Below are positions 8,522-16,004 of a stretch of 64,000 nt of DNA, piece by piece. Position 1 is the stretch's first letter; each line of letters begins with the position of its first letter. The DNA is taken from NCBI RefSeq assembly GCF_024600715.1, contig NZ_CP102332.1, positions 3,286,001 to 3,350,000 on the forward strand, read 5' to 3'. The notes under the pieces are model-generated. The model was given only the letters and a program-made list of their open reading frames with translations, did not search any database and was not told the origin of the DNA. This DNA is from Streptomyces changanensis. Lineage in GTDB: Bacteria > Actinomycetota > Actinomycetes > Streptomycetales > Streptomycetaceae. A program made the position numbers and the translations under genes.

Positions 8522-9182
8522 GTCGATCCGCCACGGCCTGTTGGCCCTCCTCGAACGCGGCCCGCGCTACGGCTCCCAGCTCCGCTCGGAGTTCGAGTCG
8601 CGCACCGGTTCCACCTGGCCGCTCAACGTCGGCCAGGTCTACACGACCCTCAGCCGGCTGGAGCGGGACGGCATGGTCGCGCAGCAGGGGGAGGACGGGG
8701 CGGGCCACCCGCTGTACGTCATCACCGACGAGGGGCGCGCGGAGCTGCGCACCTGGTTCGAGCGGCCCGTCGACCGCACCAGCCCGGCCCGGGACGAGCT
8801 CGCCATCAAGCTCGCCATGGCGGTCGGGGCGTCGGGCGTGGACATCCGCGCGGTGATCCAGTCCCAGCGGCGGCACACCGTCAAGGCGATGCAGGACTAC
8901 ACGCGCCTCAAGGCGCGGGCCCTCTCCGCCGTCGAGGACACCGGTCCGCAGCAGCGCGACGACGTGGCCTGGCTCCTCGTCCTGGAACAGCTGATCTTCC
9001 AGACGGAGGCGGAGGCGCGCTGGCTGGACCACTGCGAGGCGCGCCTGATCCGCCTCTCGGCGGCGGCCCGACAGGACCCGGTCCCGGACCCAGCGCCGGA
9101 CCCGGCCCCGGCCCCCGTTCCGGTCCCACCGGCCGGGGACACCGGCGCGCCCGACCGCGCGCCCCGCCGCACGACCCACTGA
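8520..9182 (+). CDS. PadR-family transcriptional repressor
   Basis: A 220-aa protein. The N-terminal winged helix begins MSIRHGLLALLERGPRYGSQL and contains WPLNVGQVYTTLSRLERDGMV, the diagnostic PadR recognition-helix and wing region (residues 1-75). A helical C-terminal dimerisation part (residues 85-180) follows, and then a Pro-rich tail of about 40 residues that is not part of the fold. It directly precedes an ATP-binding protein and a large permease, the usual PadR/exporter module, so it most likely represses that transporter and itself through the dyad over its start codon. The inducer is unknown. Confidence 0.88.
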   Translation: MSIRHGLLALLERGPRYGSQLRSEFESRTGSTWPLNVGQVYTTLSRLERDGMVAQQGEDGAGHPLYVITDEGRAELRTWFERPVDRTSPARDELAIKLAMAVGASGVDIRAVIQSQRRHTVKAMQDYTRLKARALSAVEDTGPQQRDDVAWLLVLEQLIFQTEAEARWLDHCEARLIRLSAAARQDPVPDPAPDPAPAPVPVPPAGDTGAPDRAPRRTTH

Positions 9183-9268
9183 ACGACGCGCCGAACGACC
9201 CACCGACCGACCGCTCCGTGCGCGCCCGCCGACCTGTGCCGGGCCGCCCGCCAAGGGGGAACCCTCCA

Positions 9269-10039
9269 ATGTCCATATCGACACCACAGCTGTCACAGCC
9301 GCCGAACCAGTCACCCCAGCCCGTTCTGCAACTCCAGCAGCTGACCCGTGTCCACGGCACCGGCGCCACGGAGGTGCACGCCCTGCGCGGCATCGACCTC
9401 GACGTCTTCCCGGGCGAACTGGTCGCCGTCATGGGCCCCTCCGGTTCGGGCAAGTCCACCCTGCTCACCATCGCCGGCGGCCTCGACGCCCCCACTTCCG
9501 GCCGGGTCGTCGTGGAGGACACCGACATCACCACCGCCGACCGCAAGACCCTCGCCGCCCTGCGCCGCCGCAGCATCGGCTACGTCTTCCAGGACTACAA
9601 CCTCATCCCGGCGCTCACCGCCGCCGAGAACGTCGCCCTGCCCCGCGAACTGGACGGCACCTCCGCCCGCAAGGCGCGCGGCGAGGCCCTCGCCGCGCTG
9701 GAGGAGATGGGCCTCGCCCACCTCGCCGACCGGTTCCCCGACGAGATGTCCGGCGGCCAACAGCAGCGCGTGGCGATAGCCCGCGCGCTCGTCGGGGACC
9801 GGCGGCTCGTCCTCGCCGACGAACCGACGGGCGCCCTGGACTCCGAGACCGGCGAGTCCGTCCTCGCCCTGCTCCGCTCGCGCTGCGACGCCGGCGCGGC
9901 CGGCGTCCTCGTCACCCACGAGCCGCGGTTCGCCGCCTGGGCCGACCGTGTGGTCTTCCTGCGCGACGGCGCCGTCGTCGACCAGACCGTGCGCTCCGGC
10001 GCCGAGTCCCTGCTCTCGGGCCAGGCGGGCGAGCGGTGA
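9269..10039 (+). CDS. ABC transporter ATP-binding protein (MacB/LolD type)
   Basis: A 256-aa ATPase partnered with the FtsX-like permease that overlaps its end. Walker A is GPSGSGKST (near residue 60), the Q-loop is VFQDYNL, the signature is MSGGQQQRVAIARAL, and Walker B is RLVLADEPTGALD; the switch histidine is in VTHEPRF. These features are those of the LolD/MacB group, which power mechanotransmission or lipid and peptide export rather than uptake. ATG 9269 has AAGGGGGA eight bases upstream. The stop codon overlaps the next start by GTGA, indicating translational coupling. Expression is probably controlled by the adjacent PadR protein. Confidence 0.93.
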   Translation: MSISTPQLSQPPNQSPQPVLQLQQLTRVHGTGATEVHALRGIDLDVFPGELVAVMGPSGSGKSTLLTIAGGLDAPTSGRVVVEDTDITTADRKTLAALRRRSIGYVFQDYNLIPALTAAENVALPRELDGTSARKARGEALAALEEMGLAHLADRFPDEMSGGQQQRVAIARALVGDRRLVLADEPTGALDSETGESVLALLRSRCDAGAAGVLVTHEPRFAAWADRVVFLRDGAVVDQTVRSGAESLLSGQAGER

Positions 10040-12915
10040 ACAACTGGTTCCACTCCTGGCGCGCCGCGGTGCGGATCGCCCGCCGCGACGCCTGGCGCTT
10101 CAAGGGCCGCAGCTTCCTCGTCCTCGCGATGATCGCGCTGCCCATCCTCGGTGTGAGCGCCACCGACCTGACCCTGCGCAGCGCCGAACTGTCGCCGCAG
10201 GAGAGCGCGGCCCGGCTGCTCGGCGCGGCCGACGCCCGGCTGCAGGACCCCGGCTACGGCGGGGCGGCCGTCCTGCAGTCCCCCGACGGCCAGACGATCG
10301 TCCCCGCGGGGGACTGGGAGAACAAACCGCTGCCCGAGGGCGACGCCGACCTGAAGGGCGTCGTCCCGACCGGGGCCACCGTCCTGAAGGACAGCAGCGG
10401 TTCCGGCAAGCTGCGCACCGCGCACGGCCTGCTCCACACGGAGATCCGAGAACTCCAGGCGGCCCACCCGGCCGCGCGCGGCATCATGACGCTGCTGGAC
10501 GGCCGCTTCCCCGAGCGTGCCGACGAGGTCGCGGCCTCGGCGCGCTTCCTGGAGGAGAGCGGCCTGAAGGTCGGTGGCTCGGTCGCCGCGCGCGGGCTCG
10601 CCCGCGAGTACCGGATCGTCGGCTCGTACGAGCTCCCCGACGACCTGAAGGCCCTTGAGGTCAACGCCCTCCCGGGAGCCTTCCTCGACCCGCTCCGCAA
10701 GGGCCTCGAAGCGTCCGGCATGGCCTCCACCAGCCGGTCCACCACCCTGCTGGTGAAGCTCGACCCGAACCGGGCCGGCTCCCAGGACGGTGGTTTCACG
10801 TGGAACATGGTCAAGGAGGCCAACACCAGGGGCGTCGGCGTGGTGTCCCGCGCGGTCCTCGTGGCCCCGCCCGCCGACGCCGACGTACCGCTCTACCAGC
10901 AGAGCGACTGGGGGAGGTACGGGGACGACTCGGGTGAGAAGAAGGCCGTCCTGGTCGCCGGCGCCACCATCGTCGGACTCGCCATGCTGGAGATCTGCCT
11001 GCTCGCCGGCCCGGCGTTCGCCGTCGGCGCGCGCCGCTCCCGCCGCCAGCTCGGCCTGGTCGGCGCCAACGGCGGTGCCCGCAGCCACATCCGCGCCATC
11101 GTGCTGGCCGGCGGCCTGGTGATCGGTGTGGCCGCGGCCGTCACCGGCACGGTCCTCGGCCTCGCCCTGACCTTCGCCCTGCAGCCGGTGCTGGAGGACA
11201 CCCTGGGCCAGCGGTTCGGCGCCTTCGACGTGCGCCCGCTGGAGCTGCTCGGCATCGGTGCCCTCGCCGTGCTGACCGGTCTGCTCGCCGCCGTCGTACC
11301 CGCCGTCACGGCCTCCCGCGAGACGGTGCTCGCCTCGCTGACGGGCCGTCGCGGCGTACGCAGGAGCAACCGCGTCCTGCCCGTCGTGGGGCTCGTGGCC
11401 ACCCTGGCCGGTGGCGCCATCGCCCTCTACGGCTCGGTGGTGACCGACCAGTTCGTCATCGTCGCCGGCGGCAGCGCCCTGGCAGAGCTGGGTGTCGTCG
11501 CCATGACGCCGATGCTGGTCGGCCTCTTCGGCCGCGTCGGCCGCTGGCTGCCCCTGTCGCCCCGGCTGGCCCTGCGCGACGCCGTCCGCAACCGGGGGCG
11601 CACGGCACCCGCCGTCGCCGCCGTCCTCGCCGCCGTGGCCGGCACGGTCGCCGTGGCCACGTACGCGGCCAGCCAGGACGCGCAGCAGCGCGCCGACTAC
11701 GAGGCACGGCTGCCGCACGGCGCCGTCTCCGCCCTCGTGGTCGAGGACGGCGGCCGGGACGTCCCCGCGGTGCGCGAGGCCGTGCAGAAGCACCTCCCCG
11801 TGGACCTGCGCGCGGACGTCTCGCGGATCGTGGTCGGCAAGCCCGGCTGCTCCCCCTACGAGGAGGACGACGGGTGCGGCCGGCTCGAGGTGGTCGTCCC
11901 CAAGGCGAACGCGTGCCCGCTGTGGGCCGCCGGCCCCGGTGACGAGGACCCCTCGGCGAAGTTCTCCCCGCAGGAGCGCCGCAAGCTGGCCGACGACTGG
12001 CGCTGCACGTCCTCGGGCGCGGGCTCCGTCCCCACGGAGGACAGCCTGGTCGTGGGGGACGAGAAGCTGCTGACGGTGCTCGGCGTCGACGACCCGGGCG
12101 CCCGGAAGGCGCTGACCGAGGGGGGCGTCGTCTCCTTCCGCAAGCCGCACGTCGACGCCGGCGCCGTCGCGGTGCGCGTGATCACCGACCCGGCCAAGGC
12201 CGCCGCGGCGGTGGAGAAGGGCCAGGTGCCGCCCGGTCAGGTGAGGCGCCTCCCCGCGTACCTGGCCCCCGAGGGCAGCGCCTCCTACGGCATCGCGGGC
12301 GTGATCAGCCCGGCCGCCGCCCAAGCCGCCGGCCTCACCACGGTCCCCATGGGCTCGTACTTCTCCACCGACCACGTGCCCGGCAGCGAGCCGCGGCAGA
12401 AGCTCGACGACGAGCTCGCCCGGATCGGCAGCGCCGTCGAGCTGCACGTGGAGGAGGGGTACGCCAGCGAGGCGGGCATCGTGCTGCTGGCCCTGACCCT
12501 CTTCGCCGGTCTCATCACGATCGGCGCGGCCGGCATCGCGACCGGGCTCGCCCAGGCCGACACCGAGGCCGACCTGAAGACCCTCGCCGCCGTCGGGGCG
12601 CCGCCCCGGGTGCGCCGCACCCTCAGCGGCTTCCAGTGCGGGGTGGTCGCGGTGATGGGCGTCGTGCTCGGCTCGCTCGCCGGGGTCCTGCCCGCGATCG
12701 GGCTGCGGCTCACCGAACGGCGGGAGGCGGCGCGCTGGTACGAGGAGGCCCGCGACGGCGGCTGGGCCGGCGCGGCCGACCTGCCGCAGATTCCGATCGT
12801 CATCCCCTGGGAGACGCTCGGCGCCCTGCTGATCGCCGTTCCCCTGGGCGCCGCGCTGCTCGCCGCCCTGCTCACCCGGTCGCGCGGGGCGGTGGCCCGC
12901 CGGGCGGCGGTCTAG
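10036..12915 (+). CDS. FtsX-like ABC transporter permease
   Basis: A 959-aa integral membrane permease of the FtsX/MacB superfamily. It has an N-terminal membrane helix (SFLVLAMIALPILGVSA, residues 27-45), a large external domain, and a central bundle of helices (about residues 300-545). A second external domain follows, with a cysteine-containing CSPYEEDDGCG stretch near 600, and then a final three-helix bundle (about 810-950). The doubled FtsX arrangement and size are typical of actinobacterial exporters controlled by PadR regulators. GTG 10036 overlaps the ATPase stop. A parS-like sequence lies in its coding region at 10793. The substrate is unknown; antimicrobial peptide or lipid export is common in the family (inference). 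Confidence 0.88.
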   Translation: MNNWFHSWRAAVRIARRDAWRFKGRSFLVLAMIALPILGVSATDLTLRSAELSPQESAARLLGAADARLQDPGYGGAAVLQSPDGQTIVPAGDWENKPLPEGDADLKGVVPTGATVLKDSSGSGKLRTAHGLLHTEIRELQAAHPAARGIMTLLDGRFPERADEVAASARFLEESGLKVGGSVAARGLAREYRIVGSYELPDDLKALEVNALPGAFLDPLRKGLEASGMASTSRSTTLLVKLDPNRAGSQDGGFTWNMVKEANTRGVGVVSRAVLVAPPADADVPLYQQSDWGRYGDDSGEKKAVLVAGATIVGLAMLEICLLAGPAFAVGARRSRRQLGLVGANGGARSHIRAIVLAGGLVIGVAAAVTGTVLGLALTFALQPVLEDTLGQRFGAFDVRPLELLGIGALAVLTGLLAAVVPAVTASRETVLASLTGRRGVRRSNRVLPVVGLVATLAGGAIALYGSVVTDQFVIVAGGSALAELGVVAMTPMLVGLFGRVGRWLPLSPRLALRDAVRNRGRTAPAVAAVLAAVAGTVAVATYAASQDAQQRADYEARLPHGAVSALVVEDGGRDVPAVREAVQKHLPVDLRADVSRIVVGKPGCSPYEEDDGCGRLEVVVPKANACPLWAAGPGDEDPSAKFSPQERRKLADDWRCTSSGAGSVPTEDSLVVGDEKLLTVLGVDDPGARKALTEGGVVSFRKPHVDAGAVAVRVITDPAKAAAAVEKGQVPPGQVRRLPAYLAPEGSASYGIAGVISPAAAQAAGLTTVPMGSYFSTDHVPGSEPRQKLDDELARIGSAVELHVEEGYASEAGIVLLALTLFAGLITIGAAGIATGLAQADTEADLKTLAAVGAPPRVRRTLSGFQCGVVAVMGVVLGSLAGVLPAIGLRLTERREAARWYEEARDGGWAGAADLPQIPIVIPWETLGALLIAVPLGAALLAALLTRSRGAVARRAAV
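10793..10806. other. parS-like site, one mismatch
   Basis: GTTTCACGTGGAAC differs from the Streptomyces ParB-binding consensus GTTTCACGTGAAAC by one base in the right arm. It lies inside the permease gene. Degenerate parS copies near oriC are known in the genus, but occupancy here is not shown by sequence. Confidence 0.45.
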
Positions 12916-13022
12916 GGGCCCACGTCGGTGCCGACGGGGGGCACGCCCCCGCGCGTGAGGGTGGATCACCTCCGCGCGGGGGCAGACCGAGTGGTGACGC
13001 GTCTGTACGAGAGAATGGCGGC

Positions 13023-13565
13023 ATGGAGATGCCGAGGAATGAACGGTCGGAGAGTCCGCAGGTCCTCATCGTCGGGCAGGACGGTATGGCGCTCGGCGGC
13101 GGGGGCGGCGACGACGAGTCGCGGGAGATCCCGGTGACGGAGATGGTCGAGCAACCGGCGAAGGTCATGCGGATCGGCAGCATGATCAAACAGCTGCTGG
13201 AGGAGGTGCGGGCGGCACCCCTCGACGAGGCGAGCCGGGTCCGGCTCAAGGAGATCCACCACAGCTCGGTGAAGGAGCTGGAGGAGGGCCTCGCGCCCGA
13301 ACTCGTCGAGGAACTGGAGCGGCTTTCCCTCCCCTTCACCGACGAAGGAATCCCCTCGGACGCGGAACTGCGGATCGCGCAGGCGCAGTTGGTGGGGTGG
13401 CTGGAGGGGCTCTTCCACGGCATCCAGACGGCGCTGTTCGCCCAGCAGATGGCGGCGCGCGCCCAGTTGGAGCAGATGCGCCGTGCCCTGCCCCCGGGCG
13501 TCGGCTCGCACGACGACGAGGACCAGGGGCCCGGCAGGGCGCGTACGGGCGGCCCATACCTGTGA
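13023..13565 (+). CDS. bpa: Bacterial proteasome activator Bpa (PafE family)
   Basis: A 180-aa protein of the DUF2587/Bpa family, the ATP-independent ring that docks on the 20S proteasome and feeds unfolded substrates to it. The core (residues 45-150) is the expected all-helical bundle: VMRIGSMIKQLLEEVRAAPLDEASRVRLKEIH followed by VKELEEGLAPELVEELERL and the long LVGWLEGLFHGIQTALFAQQMAARAQLEQMR helix. The C-terminus GGPYL has the penultimate Tyr of the HbYX-like docking tail (the mycobacterial protein ends in a similar motif). A Gly-rich, acidic disordered N-terminus precedes the core. The start at 13023 has a weak GAGAGA site; ATG 13029 is an alternative. A very strong terminator follows at 13598. 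Confidence 0.9.
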   Translation: MEMPRNERSESPQVLIVGQDGMALGGGGGDDESREIPVTEMVEQPAKVMRIGSMIKQLLEEVRAAPLDEASRVRLKEIHHSSVKELEEGLAPELVEELERLSLPFTDEGIPSDAELRIAQAQLVGWLEGLFHGIQTALFAQQMAARAQLEQMRRALPPGVGSHDDEDQGPGRARTGGPYL

Positions 13566-13597
13566 CCCCGTGAGGGCGTGAGCCCCCCGTCGAGCCC

Positions 13598-13636
13598 GCG
13601 GACGGCCCGGCACGCACCGCGTGCCGGGCCGTCCGC
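13598..13636 (+). terminator. Terminator after bpa
   Basis: A perfect 18-bp stem (13598-13615 with 13619-13636) closes on a 3-base ACC loop. It begins 32 bases after the bpa stop. There is no T-run, as is usual in Streptomyces. The remaining DNA up to 13821 holds no gene that I can support. Confidence 0.75.
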
Positions 13637-13821
13637 TGTGCGGGGCCGGTGTGAGGCCGTTCGCCGGCCGGGGCAGATGAGGCCGTTCGCCGTCCTGGGC
13701 CGGGATCCGACCGTCGTCCGCCCTCCGGGCCGGTGTCCGGTGGTCCATGGCGCCGGTGTCCGGCGATCGGCCGTCCGGGGCCGGGGCCCTGCCGGCCGCC
13801 GTCCGGGCCGTTCCGCGTCCG

Positions 13822-14811
13822 TCAGGCGGCCGTGCCGGTGGTGAGCAGTACCTTGCCGACGTGCGTGCTCTCCTCCAGCGTCTGGTGGGCCTCGGACGCC
13901 TTTGCCATCGGGAAGGTCCGGTCCACGACCGGGCGGACGGTGCCCGCCTCGACCAGCGGCCAGACGTGCTCCCGGACGGCGGCGATGATCGCCGCCTTCT
14001 CGGCCGGCGGCCGCTTGCGCAGCGAGGTCGCCGTCACCGCCGCCCGCTTGTCGAGCAGCGCGCCGAGGTTCAGCTCGCCCTTGACCCCGCCCTGGAGGCC
14101 GATGATGGCCAAGCGGCCGTTGACCGCGAGCGCCCGCACGTTCGGCCCGAGGTACTTGGCGCCCATGATGTCGAGGATGACGTCCGCCCCGGCCCCGTCC
14201 GTCGCGGCGCGCAGCTCCTCGACGAAGTCCTGGCGCCGGTAGTCGATGAGGATGTCGGCGCCCAGCTCCGCGCACCGTTCGAGCTTCTCCGGGCTGCCCG
14301 CCGTCACCGCGACCCGCGCGCCCACGGCCTTGCCGAGCTGGATCGCCATGGTGCCGATGCCGCTGGCGCCGCCGTGGACGAGCAGGGTCTCCCCCGGCCG
14401 GAGGTGGGCCACCATGAAGACGTTCGACCAGACCGTGGCGGTGACCTCCGGCAGCGCCGCCGCCGTGACGAGGTCGACGCCCTTGGGGAGCGGCAGCAGC
14501 TGACCGGCCGGAACGGCCACCTTCTCGGCGTACCCGCCGCCCGACAGCAGGGCGCACACCTCGTCGCCGACGTCCCAGCCGGAGACGCCGGGGCCGATCG
14601 CGGCCACACGGCCGGAGCATTCGAGGCCGGGGTAGGGGGAGGCGCCCGGCGGGGGGTCGTAGAAGCCCTGCCGCTGGAGCAGGTCGGCGCGGTTGACGGC
14701 ACCGGCCGCGACGTCGACGAGGACCTCGCCCTCGCCGGGCACGGGATCGGGCACCTCGGACCAGACGAGCGCCTCGGGGCCACCGGGTTCGGGAATCGTG
14801 ATCGCATGCAT
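13822..14811 (-). CDS. NAD(P)H quinone oxidoreductase (zinc-free MDR, PIG3-like)
   Basis: A 329-aa medium-chain reductase of the quinone oxidoreductase group. The GroES-like N-half carries NRADLLQRQGFYDPPPGASPYPGLECSG, the signature of the TP53I3/PIG3 type. The Rossmann half has LVHGGASGIGTMAIQLGKAVGA for NADPH binding, followed by DVILDIMGAKY. The catalytic and structural zinc cysteines of alcohol dehydrogenases are absent. It should reduce quinones or related enones in the cytoplasm; the physiological substrate is unknown. I place the start at ATG 14811 (MHAITIPEP), matching the family's usual beginning. It is transcribed in the same direction as the channel gene upstream, with a 64-bp gap. 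Confidence 0.88.
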   Translation of the reverse strand: MHAITIPEPGGPEALVWSEVPDPVPGEGEVLVDVAAGAVNRADLLQRQGFYDPPPGASPYPGLECSGRVAAIGPGVSGWDVGDEVCALLSGGGYAEKVAVPAGQLLPLPKGVDLVTAAALPEVTATVWSNVFMVAHLRPGETLLVHGGASGIGTMAIQLGKAVGARVAVTAGSPEKLERCAELGADILIDYRRQDFVEELRAATDGAGADVILDIMGAKYLGPNVRALAVNGRLAIIGLQGGVKGELNLGALLDKRAAVTATSLRKRPPAEKAAIIAAVREHVWPLVEAGTVRPVVDRTFPMAKASEAHQTLEESTHVGKVLLTTGTAA

Positions 14812-14875
14812 GCGCGCGAGGCTACTCCGCGTCCCGCACACGGGTGCGGAGCCCGCCGAACCGGTGAACGCCGCG

Positions 14876-15997
14876 CTACTCCCGGCCGGGGCCGTTCGCG
14901 GCGCCGTTCCAGCTGGAGGGCTTCGCCGTCGCCCGTACCGCGCCCCGTGCGCGGCGCACGATGGTGATGACCCGGTCGGTCAGCTGCAGCGGGCTCGCCT
15001 CGGGGTCGTCGTACCCGATCAGCCGGTGGCCGCGCAGCACGCTCACCACGAGGTCGGAGGTGGCGCGGACGTCCTGCCCGGCCTCGGCCTTCGTGACGGG
15101 TCGCTCCACGAGGTCGAGCCCCGAGCCCTGGTGGATCAGGTCCTCCAGGACCGCGCCGGCGCTGGGGCTCAGCACGGAGAGGCCGAGCAGCCGTCCCGCC
15201 GCGCTCGCGCTGGTGATGACGGCGTCCGCACCGGACTGGCGCAGCAGCGGCGAGTTCTCCTCCTCGCGCACCGCCGCGACGATCTTGGCGCCCTTGTTGA
15301 GCTGTCGGGCCGTGAGGGTGACGAGCACGGCGGTGTCGTCCCGCTGCGTGGCGATGATGATCTGCCGGGCCCGCTGGGCCTCGGCGCGCAGCAGCACGTC
15401 ACTGCGGGTGCCGTCGCCGACCACGCCGGTCAGGCCGTCGGCGTTCACCACGTCGATGACCTTGCTGCTCGGGTCGACCACCACGACCTGTTCCTTCTTC
15501 AGGCCCGTGGCCATGAGCGTCGCCAGCGCGGAACGGCCCTTCGTCCCGAAGCCGACGACGACGGTGTGGTCACGCAAGGTGGACCTCCAACGCTTCTGGC
15601 GCCACTCCTCGCGGGTGCGCTCCGCCAGCACCTCGAGGGTGGTGCCGACAAGGATGATCAGGAACAGGACGCGCAGGGGTGTCACGACCAGGATGTTGAC
15701 CAGCCGGGCCCCGTCACTGGCCGGCACGATGTCGCCGTACCCGGTGGTGGAGAGGGTCACCGTCGCGTAGTAGGCCGCGTCGAGGAAGCTGACGCTCCCG
15801 TCGATGTTGTCCTTGTAGCCGTCCCGGTCGATCACCACGATCGCCACGGTGATGGCCAGGACGAGGAAGGCGAGGGCCAGGCGCTGGCCCACCTGCCGCA
15901 GCGGATGCTCGACCATCGGCCGGGGGAGCCGCACCCGGCCGGTGCCCAGGATGTCCTCCTCCGGCGCGTCCGTCGGCTGCTGACTGGGAAGTTTCAC
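14876..15997 (-). CDS. Two-helix potassium channel with RCK (TrkA-N/TrkA-C) domain
   Basis: A 373-aa membrane protein: first helix ALAFLVLAITVAIVVI, pore loop with the K+ selectivity filter TTGYGD (near residue 80), second helix around VVTPLRVLFLIILVG. A cytoplasmic RCK domain follows that begins HTVVVGFGTKGRSAL (GxGxxG nucleotide site) and ends in a TrkA-C module. Such channels gate on nucleotides or Ca2+ and set membrane potential. The start is the GTG at 15997, chosen because GGGGAGG sits 9 bases upstream. It overlaps the MoeA-like stop by GTGA, and this start codon lies inside the parS palindrome. Coupling of a K+ channel to molybdenum-cofactor-type genes is unexplained. Confidence 0.9.
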   Translation of the reverse strand: MKLPSQQPTDAPEEDILGTGRVRLPRPMVEHPLRQVGQRLALAFLVLAITVAIVVIDRDGYKDNIDGSVSFLDAAYYATVTLSTTGYGDIVPASDGARLVNILVVTPLRVLFLIILVGTTLEVLAERTREEWRQKRWRSTLRDHTVVVGFGTKGRSALATLMATGLKKEQVVVVDPSSKVIDVVNADGLTGVVGDGTRSDVLLRAEAQRARQIIIATQRDDTAVLVTLTARQLNKGAKIVAAVREEENSPLLRQSGADAVITSASAAGRLLGLSVLSPSAGAVLEDLIHQGSGLDLVERPVTKAEAGQDVRATSDLVVSVLRGHRLIGYDDPEASPLQLTDRVITIVRRARGAVRATAKPSSWNGAANGPGRE

Positions 15998-16004
15998 GTG
16001 AAAC
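15991..16004. other. parS: parS centromere site (perfect consensus)
   Basis: GTTTCACGTGAAAC is an exact 14-bp palindrome identical to the Streptomyces ParB-binding consensus. It spans the stop codon of the MoeA-like gene and the start codon of the K+-channel gene, encoding Phe-Thr at the end of the former and Met-Lys at the beginning of the latter. parS sites cluster around oriC in this genus, which agrees with gyrB-gyrA being in this window. Confidence 0.9.

Noticed and set aside
9595..12969. Open frame of about 1100 codons on the minus strand
   Set aside because: It is the antisense shadow of the FtsX-like permease and ABC gene. It is His/Gly/Arg-rich with no domain and no ribosome site; high G+C lacks stop codons in this frame.
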